A stretch of DNA of 64,000 nucleotides. It comes from Pantanalinema sp. GBBB05. Lineage in GTDB: Bacteria; Cyanobacteriota; Cyanobacteriia; Leptolyngbyales; Leptolyngbyaceae. Where the stretch lies: positions 62,001 through 126,000 of the forward strand of contig VRZD01000005.1 of the NCBI GenBank assembly GCA_016743235.1. Direction: 5' to 3'. Positions 7,515-16,284 of this stretch are shown piece after piece. Under the pieces are notes generated by a model. It saw only the letters and a program-made list of their open reading frames with translations, ran no database searches and was not told the origin of the DNA. Made by a program: the position numbers and the translations under genes. How positions within the stretch are numbered: position 1 is the stretch's first letter; every line of letters starts with the position of its first letter.

Positions 7515-9155
7515 ATGGCTGGAAAGAAATTTCTACTTCCGATTATTGGTGCCGCTGTAGTAGTGGCTGGTGGTGCGGCAGCTTACTTACACTTCAAAGG
7601 TCCTTCGAAAGATATTGGCAATCCCTTAGCCAGCGCCGAAGTGGTGCCGGATGAAGCGTACATGGCAGCGTTCATTTCAACCAATGAAAACTCTTGGGCA
7701 AAAATTAGACAGTTTGGCACTCCTGAAGCCCAAAAGTTAGTCAATCAAGGGCTACAAGATCTGCAAAAAGAAATGATGAAAGAGTCCAAACTGGACTACG
7801 AGAAAGATCTGAAACCTTGGATTGGTAACATTATGGTTGCGGTGCTGCCAGAAGATGCCAAGACCAAGAATGATGAACCTGACGCTTTGATTGTGGTTGG
7901 GATTAAAGATAAGGTTGCTGCCTTAAACTTTGCCAAGAAAATGGAAAGTCAGGCAGGAGTGAAAAGCAGTAAGAGTGATTATAAAGGGGTCGAAATTACT
8001 CAATTTACTAGTGCAGAAAAAGCAGAACCTACCTATTCTGCTGTGTTAAAAGATTTTCTGGTACTGGCAGGCGAAAAACGGATTATTGAACGCGCGATCG
8101 ATACCTCTAAAGGTGAACCGTCCCTGGCATCAAAGCCTGATGCCCAAGCTGTATTAACCAAGCAGATTGGTGTTCAAAATCCAGTTGCCACTGTGTACTT
8201 GCTGGACTATGGCAATGCCATTCAGGAATTGATGGCAAACAATCCTGAATCGGGGCAGCTGCCTCCTGCCACCCTAGAGCAGATTAAGCAAGTGAAGTCT
8301 GTCGTGGCTGGAGTAGGAATTGATGATAATGGCATTCGGATGAAAGCCCTAGCCAACCTTAATCCCAATGCGAAAACCATTACCTACAAGCCGGCTCCAG
8401 GCACAGTCGTATCGCTATTTCCAGCTGAGACCTTTGCTTTAGTCAGCGGGGCAGGAATCAGTCAAGTCTGGTCACAGGCGACCGAACAAATTAATGCTAC
8501 GCCAGAAGGCAAGCAAGCCCTGGAACAGATGCGAATGGGGGCTGGCATGGTTAATCTGGATTTGGATAAGGATGTGTTTGGCTGGATGGATGGTGAGTTT
8601 GGCATTGGGATGATTCCCTCTAACCAGGGGCTACTGGCACAGGTTGGGTTTGGCGGAGTGATGGTGTTTGACACGAGCGATCGTAAGACAGCGGAAAACA
8701 CCTTCAAGAAACTCGATGAGCTTGTGAAAGCTCAGGGGGTATCCGTAGGACAACGGGATGTTCAGGGCAAGCAGGTGACCGAATGGGCTGCCCCCGGAGC
8801 AGGCTCGTTGGTCGGACATGGCTGGCTGGACAATGACACCGTATTTGTGGCGCTCGGTGGCTCACTGGTAGATATGGTCGCGAACAAACCCAGCCAAGCT
8901 CTTGATGGCAGCGACAGCTTCAAAACTGTAACGGGTTCTCTGCCCAAACAAAATCTGGGGTACTTCTATCTGGATATGGATAAAACCATGAACTTGATGA
9001 AGGGCACGGTTCTGGCTAGCCAATCTAATGCCATTCCGCCCGAAACTATGGCAGTACTAAACTCGATTCGAGGGGTAGGCATGACCTCCAGCCAACCTGA
9101 TAAAACCACCGGTGAGTTGGAGGTAGTGCTGGCACTCAAGCCCGCCACCAAATAA
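7515..9155 (+). CDS. DUF3352 domain protein, membrane-anchored
   Basis: A 546-residue protein with a lysine-containing N-terminus and one hydrophobic helix (residues 5-27), so it is probably anchored in the membrane with a large periplasmic or lumenal domain. The rest matches the cyanobacterial DUF3352 family, which has no assigned function. Recognisable stretches are the ADAYMAAF-like segment after residue 45 (DEAYMAAFIS) and repeated beta-alpha units through to GELEVVLALKP at the end. An AAGGA-type ribosome binding site precedes the ATG. It stands alone, with terminator-like hairpins before and after. Confidence 0.8.
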   Translation: MAGKKFLLPIIGAAVVVAGGAAAYLHFKGPSKDIGNPLASAEVVPDEAYMAAFISTNENSWAKIRQFGTPEAQKLVNQGLQDLQKEMMKESKLDYEKDLKPWIGNIMVAVLPEDAKTKNDEPDALIVVGIKDKVAALNFAKKMESQAGVKSSKSDYKGVEITQFTSAEKAEPTYSAVLKDFLVLAGEKRIIERAIDTSKGEPSLASKPDAQAVLTKQIGVQNPVATVYLLDYGNAIQELMANNPESGQLPPATLEQIKQVKSVVAGVGIDDNGIRMKALANLNPNAKTITYKPAPGTVVSLFPAETFALVSGAGISQVWSQATEQINATPEGKQALEQMRMGAGMVNLDLDKDVFGWMDGEFGIGMIPSNQGLLAQVGFGGVMVFDTSDRKTAENTFKKLDELVKAQGVSVGQRDVQGKQVTEWAAPGAGSLVGHGWLDNDTVFVALGGSLVDMVANKPSQALDGSDSFKTVTGSLPKQNLGYFYLDMDKTMNLMKGTVLASQSNAIPPETMAVLNSIRGVGMTSSQPDKTTGELEVVLALKPATK

Positions 9156-9226
9156 CGTGGCACTTCAAGGGTCGAGCAGAGCCTATGAGCTGTCTTACCC
9201 TTGAGCCTGACCTCTTAACCATCACG

Positions 9227-9275
9227 CCCCCTGTCAAGTCTCCTGAAGCGAAGAGACGGCAGGGGGTAATTTTTT
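9227..9275 (+). terminator. Rho-independent terminator after the DUF3352 gene
   Basis: CCCCCTG (9227-9233) pairs with CAGGGGG (9260-9266), with an inner GTCTC/GAGAC stem, followed closely by six T residues at 9270-9275. It lies 70 bp after the DUF3352 stop codon on the same strand. Confidence 0.75.
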
Positions 9276-9931
9276 GGCGGTCTCTACCTGGCGATGACGA
9301 AATTGCTTTAAAAAGAAAATCGCCTGACCCTTATAAGCCCCCAGGATCAGGCAGTCTACCTGTAAGGACGCTTTCCTAGCCGAAAAAACTAAACGAACGT
9401 AGTTGCCCCCTAGTTGTTTAGCTCTTCCGAGTGCGTTCCTCAGATGTATTTTTATAATGCTAGATCTTTAGCCTAAAAACCATCAGTATTCTACTCAATT
9501 TTATATTTGCTTTATCTAAAGCTAAATGGGCATTCATCCGTGGATCAACGGGTATGGGCGCAATTTCACGATCGACAGCTCCATTCAAGTTGCTCAATCG
9601 CTGGAAAATCCTGGTTTTTACTGCTGCCAGCCCAACTGAGACTAGTCACTCTCATTATCATCTTGAGATTTAGTTGGTCAGAAATCGCTGCTATTACTGG
9701 CAGCTACCTTGTAAAGATTGCGTTAAGCAGAGAAATTCAGCTCCGTCCTGATGAGGCAATGGTATGAAGACGATCGTGGGAGTTGTTGGTATCGCCGCTA
9801 GCTAATGAGTTAACTTCCTATACCTGACTTGGATTTCCGCGATCTGGGAGACGGATTGTGTGGAACAGATGCTAGGCTCGTAACAGTTGGGGCTACTATT
9901 CTGCGCCTTGCCGATGTGAGTCTGTTTGCTT
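9276..9931. other. Intergenic region, possible decayed gene
   Basis: No convincing gene is seen in this 650-bp stretch. A short stem GCCTGA/TCAGGC lies at about 9327-9352. An 86-codon frame at 9507-9767 starting from TTG contains LPAQLRLV and FSWSEIAAITG, loosely like a helix-turn-helix of sigma region 4, but it lacks a convincing start and matches no family I recognise. The promoter of the 9932 gene should lie near the right end. Confidence 0.3.
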
Positions 9932-10948
9932 ATGCTAATTCCGCTGACCCGCAAGACCTTTGAAACGTTGATTCCACCTGTGGCAACGGGTGCTCAGTAC
10001 ATGTATTTCTGGGGAAAATTGCCAGATTTTCTACGGCGATTGCTGATTTCCGTCGTTGGTATGTTTGGAGTCTTACTCGTCCGGGTGCTATTTCTGGGCG
10101 AAGGGTTTGAGTTCCTACTACTAGTTTCAGGGCTTTCAGTAGGGCTTTATTGGCTATGGGCACCCATTCTATGGGCAAGTTTGCGGAACTTAGAGTATCG
10201 CAAATACAACTACACAGGCTTTTGGCGGGGGGAGGTGCTGGATGTTTTTATCACCGAGGAACTGATTGGGCAGGAAGAAACCGTTAACCCACGGGGCGAT
10301 CTAGTCATTGTCGAAAATCGCGAACGCTGTATTAACCTGGAAGTTGGTGATGATACAGGATTCGCGACGCGTTTACGCGTCCCCCTGAAGCGCAATTACG
10401 AAGCGATCGACGTGGGTGATCCAGCAGAAATGCTCGTCTTATCTAGTCGGAGCGATCTCAGCCGGATTATGCGCACCTCAGACATCTATATCCCCAACAA
10501 CAATATTTGGGTCAGTGACTATCCTTATTTGCAACGAGATGCCTTTATTGAGGTGAGCCGCCGGTTACGGGCACGAATTCAGACAGAACCAGAGGCTAGG
10601 GAAGAACCGCGCCGTACCTCCAAGCGAACGCCCCGCACTGGGTATAACGATCGCTCTCCTTCCCGCCGCTCGCCTCAACCCCAAACCTACGCCGACGATT
10701 ACGCCTACTCCGATCAAGATGAGCTGGACTCCTATCCCTCAGAACGGCGATCGTCGAGTCGCCGCCGAACGGGTCAACGTAACGGAGATTACGAGCCTGT
10801 AGACCGCCGCGATTATGAACAAGATGAGTGGGAGCGTGATCATCGTCGAGCCGAGCGTGATACTGGCTATTCTCGGCGATCGACTCCCAGCTCTAGCCGC
10901 TCTCGTCGCCGCTCTACATCTCGTCGTAAACCGACAATCGACTGGTAA
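9932..10948 (+). CDS. Cyanobacterial membrane protein with Arg/Ser-rich tail
   Basis: About 338 residues. Two hydrophobic segments (about 35-80) are followed by a beta-rich soluble domain (90-215) and a disordered tail (about 220-338) packed with Arg, Ser, Asp and Tyr, including runs such as RRSSSRRR. The family is conserved in cyanobacteria and is often named phosphate ABC transporter permease in databases; I see no permease features that support that name. I chose the ATG at 9932; a TTG at 9926 is in the same frame. The function is unknown. The basic, low-complexity tail suggests binding to nucleic acid, polyphosphate or membranes, which is inference. Confidence 0.7.
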   Translation: MLIPLTRKTFETLIPPVATGAQYMYFWGKLPDFLRRLLISVVGMFGVLLVRVLFLGEGFEFLLLVSGLSVGLYWLWAPILWASLRNLEYRKYNYTGFWRGEVLDVFITEELIGQEETVNPRGDLVIVENRERCINLEVGDDTGFATRLRVPLKRNYEAIDVGDPAEMLVLSSRSDLSRIMRTSDIYIPNNNIWVSDYPYLQRDAFIEVSRRLRARIQTEPEAREEPRRTSKRTPRTGYNDRSPSRRSPQPQTYADDYAYSDQDELDSYPSERRSSSRRRTGQRNGDYEPVDRRDYEQDEWERDHRRAERDTGYSRRSTPSSSRSRRRSTSRRKPTIDW

Positions 10949-10976
10949 GCTACATCGCGTCCATCCGGTTATAAGC

Positions 10977-11639
10977 TTAAGCGATGCCACTCTGATCGCG
11001 TCCGTATGCCTGCCAGGCTAGGTCAACCAGTCCATTGACGATCGCCGCAGCCACAACTGCACTCCCTTTCCGACCTTCGACCCGGATATGGGGAATCAGT
11101 GAGTCTGCTAGCCGTTCTTTTGCCACATCCATCCCAACAAAGCCCGATGGAGTCCCGATGACCAGGGCAGGACGGATTTCCTCGGCTTCAATGAGTTCAA
11201 CGAGTGCCGTGAGTGCCGTTTGGGCTTGACCCACAACAAAGATGCCTTCTGGATAACGCCGCGCCAGGGTTTCAATGCCCCAAGCTGCCCGACTTTTCTC
11301 CTTTTGGGGTCGGGTAATGGCTTCCATGCTGCAATAGACCGGATTCGCAAACGTATTTTGGATATTCGGCGCAATCCCGACCTGAACCATTGGCACATCT
11401 ACAACTACGGTGGTACGAGCGGCGAGGGCAGCGGCTCCAGACTGGAGAGCAAGTTCCGAAAACCGAATCAGGGATTTGTATTCAAAATCAGCCGTAGCGT
11501 AAATCACCCGCCGAACAATTTCATACTCAGCTGGAGAAAAGGCATGCTCGCCAATTTCGCGATCGATTATTGCCAAACTTTGGGCATCTGTAGCATGCCA
11601 TTCCATCGGGACTCCTTCTAGCACAATTGAATCACCCAC
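10977..11639 (-). CDS. cobH: Precorrin-8X methylmutase-like protein CobH/CbiC
   Basis: A 220-residue protein that aligns over its length with CobH/CbiC, which moves a methyl group from C11 to C12 to form hydrogenobyrinate or cobyrinate during cobalamin ring synthesis. Family motifs present are VVVDVPMVQVGI, IGTPSGFVG and the C-terminal EGRKGSAVVAAAIVNGL. The catalytic histidine expected in the RxIHxTxDF motif is a tyrosine here (RVIYATADF, about residues 45-53). Either this clade uses another acid or the protein has a changed role. cbiB, a later cobalamin gene, lies at 51118-52104. Confidence 0.85.
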   Translation of the reverse strand: MGDSIVLEGVPMEWHATDAQSLAIIDREIGEHAFSPAEYEIVRRVIYATADFEYKSLIRFSELALQSGAAALAARTTVVVDVPMVQVGIAPNIQNTFANPVYCSMEAITRPQKEKSRAAWGIETLARRYPEGIFVVGQAQTALTALVELIEAEEIRPALVIGTPSGFVGMDVAKERLADSLIPHIRVEGRKGSAVVAAAIVNGLVDLAWQAYGRDQSGIA

Positions 11640-11735
11640 AGTTCCTCATAAACTGTGCTACCTAGCAACAGAATATAATTAACCACCTATTCATCGCTAG
11701 AGTAAGCAATAGAGATAAAGCGGGATAAATATTGC

Positions 11736-12197
11736 ATGTCATCTTATCGGGTATTTGAACAATCAATTCAAATCCAAGCCAGTGCGATCGCGGTGGAACG
11801 TTGCTTGACTGATCTCACCTTAATGCATCGTTGGCTCAATCCGGCACTGCGATGTGAACCAGTGGGAGGTGTCTGGTCTACAGACTTGGGTAGCCAAAGT
11901 CGGTTTGTCATCCAAATGCCGCTTCTCCAGCCAACCTTGAAAAGTGTAGTTGTTGAGCGGGAGCCAGGCTTAATTGTTTGGGGATTCGATGGTTTTTTTC
12001 ACGGGCGCGATCGCTGGGAATGTAATCCAGAGCTAGAAAAAACTCGTTTGGTGAACCGCTTTGAATTTAATATCCCGAATCCGTTGGTTCAGTTTGGCTT
12101 TGATACGTTTGCAGCGACCTGGACACAGAAGGATATGCAAGCGCAACTACGCCGCTTAAAACAGGTAGCTGAAAGCATCTATTTTAGCCAGCAGTGA
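11736..12197 (+). CDS. SRPBCC-family protein
   Basis: A 153-residue protein with the START/SRPBCC pattern: an N-terminal strand (QSIQIQASAIAVERCL), a long helix with LMHRWLNPALRC, alternating strands ending in RLVNRFEFNIPNP, and a long C-terminal helix (QAQLRRLKQVAESI). Such proteins bind hydrophobic ligands in an internal cavity; polyketide cyclase-like members are common in cyanobacteria with no known substrate. It is monocistronic, divergent from cobH and convergent with the SirB1 gene (6-nt gap). Confidence 0.72.
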   Translation: MSSYRVFEQSIQIQASAIAVERCLTDLTLMHRWLNPALRCEPVGGVWSTDLGSQSRFVIQMPLLQPTLKSVVVEREPGLIVWGFDGFFHGRDRWECNPELEKTRLVNRFEFNIPNPLVQFGFDTFAATWTQKDMQAQLRRLKQVAESIYFSQQ

Positions 12198-12203
12198 TCA
12201 TGG

Positions 12204-13022
12204 TTAATCTTCGATCGCGTCTAGGAGTTCGCGAATTACAGCGGCATCGTCAGCGGTAGGCATCAGTGCCAAGTAGTCTTCTAGGTCTTGACGGGCTTCA
12301 GTGAGGCGATTGAGCCGATAGTAAAGAATTCCACGATCACGTAGCTCAATTGGCGCTTGAGGCATCAACAACAAAATTCGTTCGATCGCCGCTAATGCTT
12401 TTGATAAATTCCCCTGATTCACATAAATCATTTTGAGATTGGTTAACATGCGAACTAGGAATTGGCGGGAACCAACAGGCTGAAAAAACGCTGGTCGCAG
12501 TTCTACAGTTTGACGAAATACTTGGTTTAATCGCTCCTGGCAATCCTCCAGAAATAGAACTTCACCTTGATTAAATGGATCAACAAATACTTCCATTTCT
12601 TGTACTGTAGGACGAATTAAAAAATGTCCAGGCATCCCAATCCCGACCATCGGAAAATCTATCCGCCGAGCGATCGCAAGGTAGAGCAGTGATAAGGTGA
12701 TTGGAATTCCAGTGCGTCGATCAATGACATCATTTAAAAAGCTATTGCGTGGGTCATAATAGTCATCCGTATTACCCCGATAGCCTAGATCATCATACAA
12801 ATAGTGGTTAATCGTTTGAATCGTTTTAAGCGGATAGGGTTCGGCAGGTAACCGCTCTAAAACCTCCATTGCCATTGTATCGATCGCGGTTAAATATTCG
12901 TCCACATCCAGCGCTGGATACTCTTCTAAAGCCAGGTAGAATGCTGCTTTTTCTAGACAAATTTGCTCATCTGGTTGATGAACTTCTTGATAGAAAAACT
13001 GCCGTCCAAGAGGGAAGTCCAT
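12204..13022 (-). CDS. SirB1-family transglutaminase-like/TPR protein
   Basis: A 272-residue SirB1-family protein. The N-terminal two thirds is a transglutaminase-like domain with the typical NSFLNDVIDRRTGIPITL and GIGMPGHFLIR segments, and the C-terminal third (about 200-270) forms TPR-like helices. Family members lack the Cys of the classical transglutaminase triad, and I see none at that position, so it is probably not a peptidase; its role is unknown. It starts 12 nt after the CruP gene on the same strand, so the two are likely co-transcribed. Confidence 0.85.
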   Translation of the reverse strand: MDFPLGRQFFYQEVHQPDEQICLEKAAFYLALEEYPALDVDEYLTAIDTMAMEVLERLPAEPYPLKTIQTINHYLYDDLGYRGNTDDYYDPRNSFLNDVIDRRTGIPITLSLLYLAIARRIDFPMVGIGMPGHFLIRPTVQEMEVFVDPFNQGEVLFLEDCQERLNQVFRQTVELRPAFFQPVGSRQFLVRMLTNLKMIYVNQGNLSKALAAIERILLLMPQAPIELRDRGILYYRLNRLTEARQDLEDYLALMPTADDAAVIRELLDAIED

Positions 13023-13034
13023 AGGTCAATCATA

Positions 13035-14585
13035 TTAATTGGAATAATCTTTTCCAGCCCCATACTTGAATGCCTGAAGCCAGCGACGGTAGTAATACTG
13101 TGGTACAGGGGGCAAAGTTTTCGATGCCGGTTCTAACGCATTAGTGATCGAAAACAATGCGGTATAGCTAGCAAGATTCATATAATGAACTAGCCAATCT
13201 AAGATAGTCACCAGACCAACGTGGGGCAGAATTTGTAAGACTAATTTGGGATGGGCGATCGAGGTGCGGATCAAGGTTTGAAATAGCGCCGGAAATTGCA
13301 CTACATCTTGCAGGAAGGGTTTTAATACGGGTTCCCCCAATGCTGCCATTTGAGCAAATACGCTAGATAATAACTGGTTAATTTGATTAGGGGGAATTTT
13401 TTGGTTGATCCCAACACTCATTGCTCGTTGAAATAACCAAGTCACTGCTAAATTGGGCTGATAGGGTTGTAACAGTGCCAATGCCGATCGCTCCAAGGTA
13501 TCCGTCTGCAAAGCGTCATGAATGCCATACGTCAGACGGTTGAGATGGCGTACCATTGCACCAAAGCCACCAAAACTGAGCGGGGATTGGCTACCACTGC
13601 TATCCCCGATCGGTAAGATGCGATGCCACTGCGGTTTCAAAGGGCTTTGCCGGTAGCAGGGAAAACAGCCAAATAGCGCCCGCTGGAATTGCAGTTGCTC
13701 TAAGGTCACCTGCTGATACTCTGGCAGTAGCCGGAAATATTCTTCAAATAAAGTCTCTAAACTGAAGCGATCGGGATCCGCATCCAAATAGGTAAACAAA
13801 TAGGTAGTTCGACCATCTCTAGCGGGGAAGGCTTCCCAAAAGTATTGGCATTGGTCTTGAACCGGAGTGAACGACACAATCAAATCCCCAGTGTCGTTCG
13901 GAGGAAATCCAGTGGCACAAGTGCCTACGACTAAACAGACAGCCTCAGGTCGCTTGCCCTGGCGAGATTGCCGGACGATCGGCGAAAAATGTCCCATGGC
14001 ATCCAACAGTAAGCGAGCCGTGAAAGATTCCTGCTCCGTCTGAATCACCACACCATCCGGATGAACGATCGCCCCGGTAAAGGCAATCTGCTCAAATAGC
14101 TGCCCACCACCGGATAAAAATCGTTGCTTTAAGGTTTCTAGTAGGTAGAGCGGATCAACGCCAATATTCAGAACATCTTGCACCCAAAGATCAGCACCAC
14201 CCAGGAAGCTAATGCGAGCTGGATTATATTCCGTGGCGATCGCCTGGTCTAGCTCTTGGGTCGTTAGCAAACCTAATTCCACGAATGCTTGTAACTCATG
14301 GCGAGAAATATTCCATTCCTGCTGTCGTCCCCGCAACATCCCTCGTTCTAGCAGCGCAACTCGCCAGCCTTGTTGCACTAAGGCAGCTCCGATCAAAATT
14401 CCCAACGTGCCACCGCAGATCACCACATCCCATGCAACGGCGCCTAATCGCTCAGGACTTTCCTGAACTACAGTTGGCACAGGGAGTGTGCCTTCTCGTA
14501 AACTCCGCCATAATTCATCAGTCCGTCGCAGTCCAGCGAGGGGATTTTCGGGGAGTTGAGACAGAATGATTTCAGTCAGCGTCAT
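13035..14585 (-). CDS. cruP: CruP-type lycopene cyclase paralogue (FAD-dependent)
   Basis: A 516-residue flavoprotein. The Rossmann motif DVVICGGTLGILIGAAL starts at about residue 53, and LERG follows at the end of the second strand. The later segment LPIGDSSGSQSPLSFGG is the FAD-binding GD motif of the CruA/CruP family. CruP is a paralogue of the lycopene cyclase CruA and has been linked to protection under oxidative stress; assignment to CruP rather than CruA is by my recollection of the family. It is followed by the SirB1 gene at a 12-nt distance. A HIP1 octamer lies in the upstream gap. Confidence 0.82.
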   Translation of the reverse strand: MTLTEIILSQLPENPLAGLRRTDELWRSLREGTLPVPTVVQESPERLGAVAWDVVICGGTLGILIGAALVQQGWRVALLERGMLRGRQQEWNISRHELQAFVELGLLTTQELDQAIATEYNPARISFLGGADLWVQDVLNIGVDPLYLLETLKQRFLSGGGQLFEQIAFTGAIVHPDGVVIQTEQESFTARLLLDAMGHFSPIVRQSRQGKRPEAVCLVVGTCATGFPPNDTGDLIVSFTPVQDQCQYFWEAFPARDGRTTYLFTYLDADPDRFSLETLFEEYFRLLPEYQQVTLEQLQFQRALFGCFPCYRQSPLKPQWHRILPIGDSSGSQSPLSFGGFGAMVRHLNRLTYGIHDALQTDTLERSALALLQPYQPNLAVTWLFQRAMSVGINQKIPPNQINQLLSSVFAQMAALGEPVLKPFLQDVVQFPALFQTLIRTSIAHPKLVLQILPHVGLVTILDWLVHYMNLASYTALFSITNALEPASKTLPPVPQYYYRRWLQAFKYGAGKDYSN

Positions 14586-14644
14586 GAATGTCGGTTAAAC
14601 AGCCTGCAATCCTTAAAGTAACGCGATCGCTCCCATAAAACGGA

Positions 14645-14678
14645 TAGAAAAAAGGGACGTTGCTGAGAACGTCCCTTT
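14645..14678 (-). terminator. Rho-independent terminator of dps
   Basis: On the minus strand AAAGGGACGTT pairs perfectly over 11 bp with AACGTCCCTTT (14651-14661 with 14668-14678), and the stem runs into a T-tract of six. It lies 78 bp past the dps stop codon. Confidence 0.88.
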
Positions 14679-14755
14679 ACATTGTCCCTCCAGGTATCAA
14701 GTCATCCACTTGATAGTTGACCAAACTTTATGCGGTATCAGAGCACCTGCAAGCT

Positions 14756-15289
14756 CTATACTCCAACGGCAGTCTTAGCGGTAGGCTTCACACCATTCGG
14801 CTCTACCGGCTGACCTTCGATAAAGGAGCGCAGCATCCAAGCCATCTCCTCGTGTTCCTCCATTAAGCCGGTGAGGAAGTCAGCTGTACCTTCATCATGA
14901 AATTCTTCGCTACAGCGATCGATCTGTTCTCGCAGATTGCGAATAATTTGCTCATGGTCATTCACCAATTGAGCCACCATCTCGGTTGCACTAGGAATAG
15001 TATCGGGGGTTTCTTTCAATGAAGTGAGTTCCAGGAAACCTGCTAACGTGCCAATTGGATAGCCACCTAACATACGTACCCGTTCAGCACAAGCATCAAT
15101 ATTTTGTGTTAAGGCCTCGTAGTGTTCTTCCCACAATTGATGCAGTGTTCTAAATTGAGGACCAATCACATCCCAATGAAATTTCTTAGTTTTTACTAAC
15201 AATAAATAGGCGTCGGCAACATCCCGATTGAGGAGTTCGATGACACCCTGACGCTGCTGATCTGTTAATCCAATATTAATCTTATCCAT
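14756..15289 (-). CDS. dps: Dps-family ferritin-like DNA protection protein
   Basis: A 177-residue Dps-like protein. The inter-subunit ferroxidase residues are visible: His in KKFHWDV (about 38), the acidic pair in LWEEHYEAL, and Asp in NIDACAERVR. It should form a dodecamer that oxidises and stores iron and detoxifies peroxide in the cytoplasm. The C-terminal tail is not strongly basic, so DNA binding is uncertain. The gene is monocistronic with its own strong terminator. Confidence 0.92.
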   Translation of the reverse strand: MDKINIGLTDQQRQGVIELLNRDVADAYLLLVKTKKFHWDVIGPQFRTLHQLWEEHYEALTQNIDACAERVRMLGGYPIGTLAGFLELTSLKETPDTIPSATEMVAQLVNDHEQIIRNLREQIDRCSEEFHDEGTADFLTGLMEEHEEMAWMLRSFIEGQPVEPNGVKPTAKTAVGV

Positions 15290-15450
15290 TTCTCAATGCT
15301 TACTTCTCAACGTCATCTACTAGTACAACAAACTTATCAAGTATAAACATCAATCATCAGACGGAGAGGCACTCATATTTCTGCCTATCCTTAGGTAGGA
15401 CTCGGATTAATATTGACAATTGAATGTTATATCCTTGCCTGTTAATTGAC

Positions 15451-15481
15451 AAAAAAGAGGCATTTAATTAAATGCCTCTTT
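15451..15481 (-). terminator. Rho-independent terminator of the 15518 gene
   Basis: A perfect 28-bp palindrome (15454-15481; AAAGAGGCATTTAA and its complement) runs into further T residues on the minus strand. It lies 37 bp downstream of the small exported protein gene. Confidence 0.85.
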
Positions 15482-15517
15482 ACGATCCTAGTTAGGGGAT
15501 TGATGTCTTAGACTAAA

Positions 15518-15853
15518 TTAGCGATCGACAACTTTCTCCAGGGCATTTTCTACCCGATCAATCACAGAAGTAGCTTCGGCATTTTCTGGACGCTTCATCT
15601 TGTCTCGATCGGCAGCACCCTGCACTTCATTGATCCCTTCTTGAGCCTTACCTTGAGTTGCTTTTAACCCAGGAACACCATTCTGTAAAGCATTTTCAGA
15701 ATCATCCAAAATCTGTTCTAATTGAGCTTCACCTTTATCAGGAGCACTCTTAGATGCTGTATTAGCAGGTAAAGCGAATGCTGGAACGACATTCGCAAAA
15801 AACATCACAGCACATAGAACGGTAGCGGCTAAAAATCGAAATACACGAGACAT
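15518..15853 (-). CDS. Small exported protein of the cyanobacterial low-temperature-induced type
   Basis: A 111-residue protein with a clear signal peptide: basic MSRVFR, a hydrophobic stretch, then VVPAFA with cleavage expected near residue 27. The mature part is short, charged and helical, and contains NEVQGAADRDKMKRPEN, a signature of a small cyanobacterial family often named low-temperature-induced protein. No catalytic motif is seen. It probably acts in the periplasm or thylakoid lumen. It has its own terminator and a 430-bp upstream region; the cold-induction label is from database naming, not from this sequence. Confidence 0.75.
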   Translation of the reverse strand: MSRVFRFLAATVLCAVMFFANVVPAFALPANTASKSAPDKGEAQLEQILDDSENALQNGVPGLKATQGKAQEGINEVQGAADRDKMKRPENAEATSVIDRVENALEKVVDR

Positions 15854-16284
15854 AATAATTGACCTCCAAAATGTCAGAATTACAAGAAAATCGAAATTGA
15901 TAGGAGCGTTAGCTTACCTGTAAACCACGTAACTACCTGCCATCTAAACCAAGCTCAATATGATTGTTTTGGTTCACTCTCAGCTTGACCGGGTATAGTT
16001 AAGCAATCAAAGTAACAGCAGTTAGATAACCCAAAAGTGTTATCAGTTGTTATATGGAGTTCAGGAGTTCTTATGTAAGACCTTGGGGTACAAGGTGCGT
16101 TTCCTGATTAAGCTACCCAAGATACTTTTTACTCTGAAGCGATTATGAACGGAATCAACCAACAGACAGAAGTTGTGATCTTCCTGAGGTAAGACCACAA
16201 GCACAAAGCGATCGTGTAAAGTCGTATTCCGTCCCTGTTTTAGCCCATAGCTTGTTCAGCTAATCACAGTCACAAAATCATCCA
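15854..16284. other. Intergenic region between divergent genes
   Basis: No ORF of note lies in these 431 bp. The region should contain the promoters of the leftward small exported protein gene and the rightward ABC-2 permease gene. I see no strong inverted repeat or known riboswitch. Confidence 0.4.

Noticed and set aside
9185..9379. 64-codon frame after the DUF3352 gene
   Set aside because: It runs straight through the predicted terminator hairpin and has no family resemblance.
11640..11735. Cobalamin riboswitch upstream of cobH
   Set aside because: I looked for a B12-box-like sequence in the short gap and found none; the gap is also too short for a full riboswitch.
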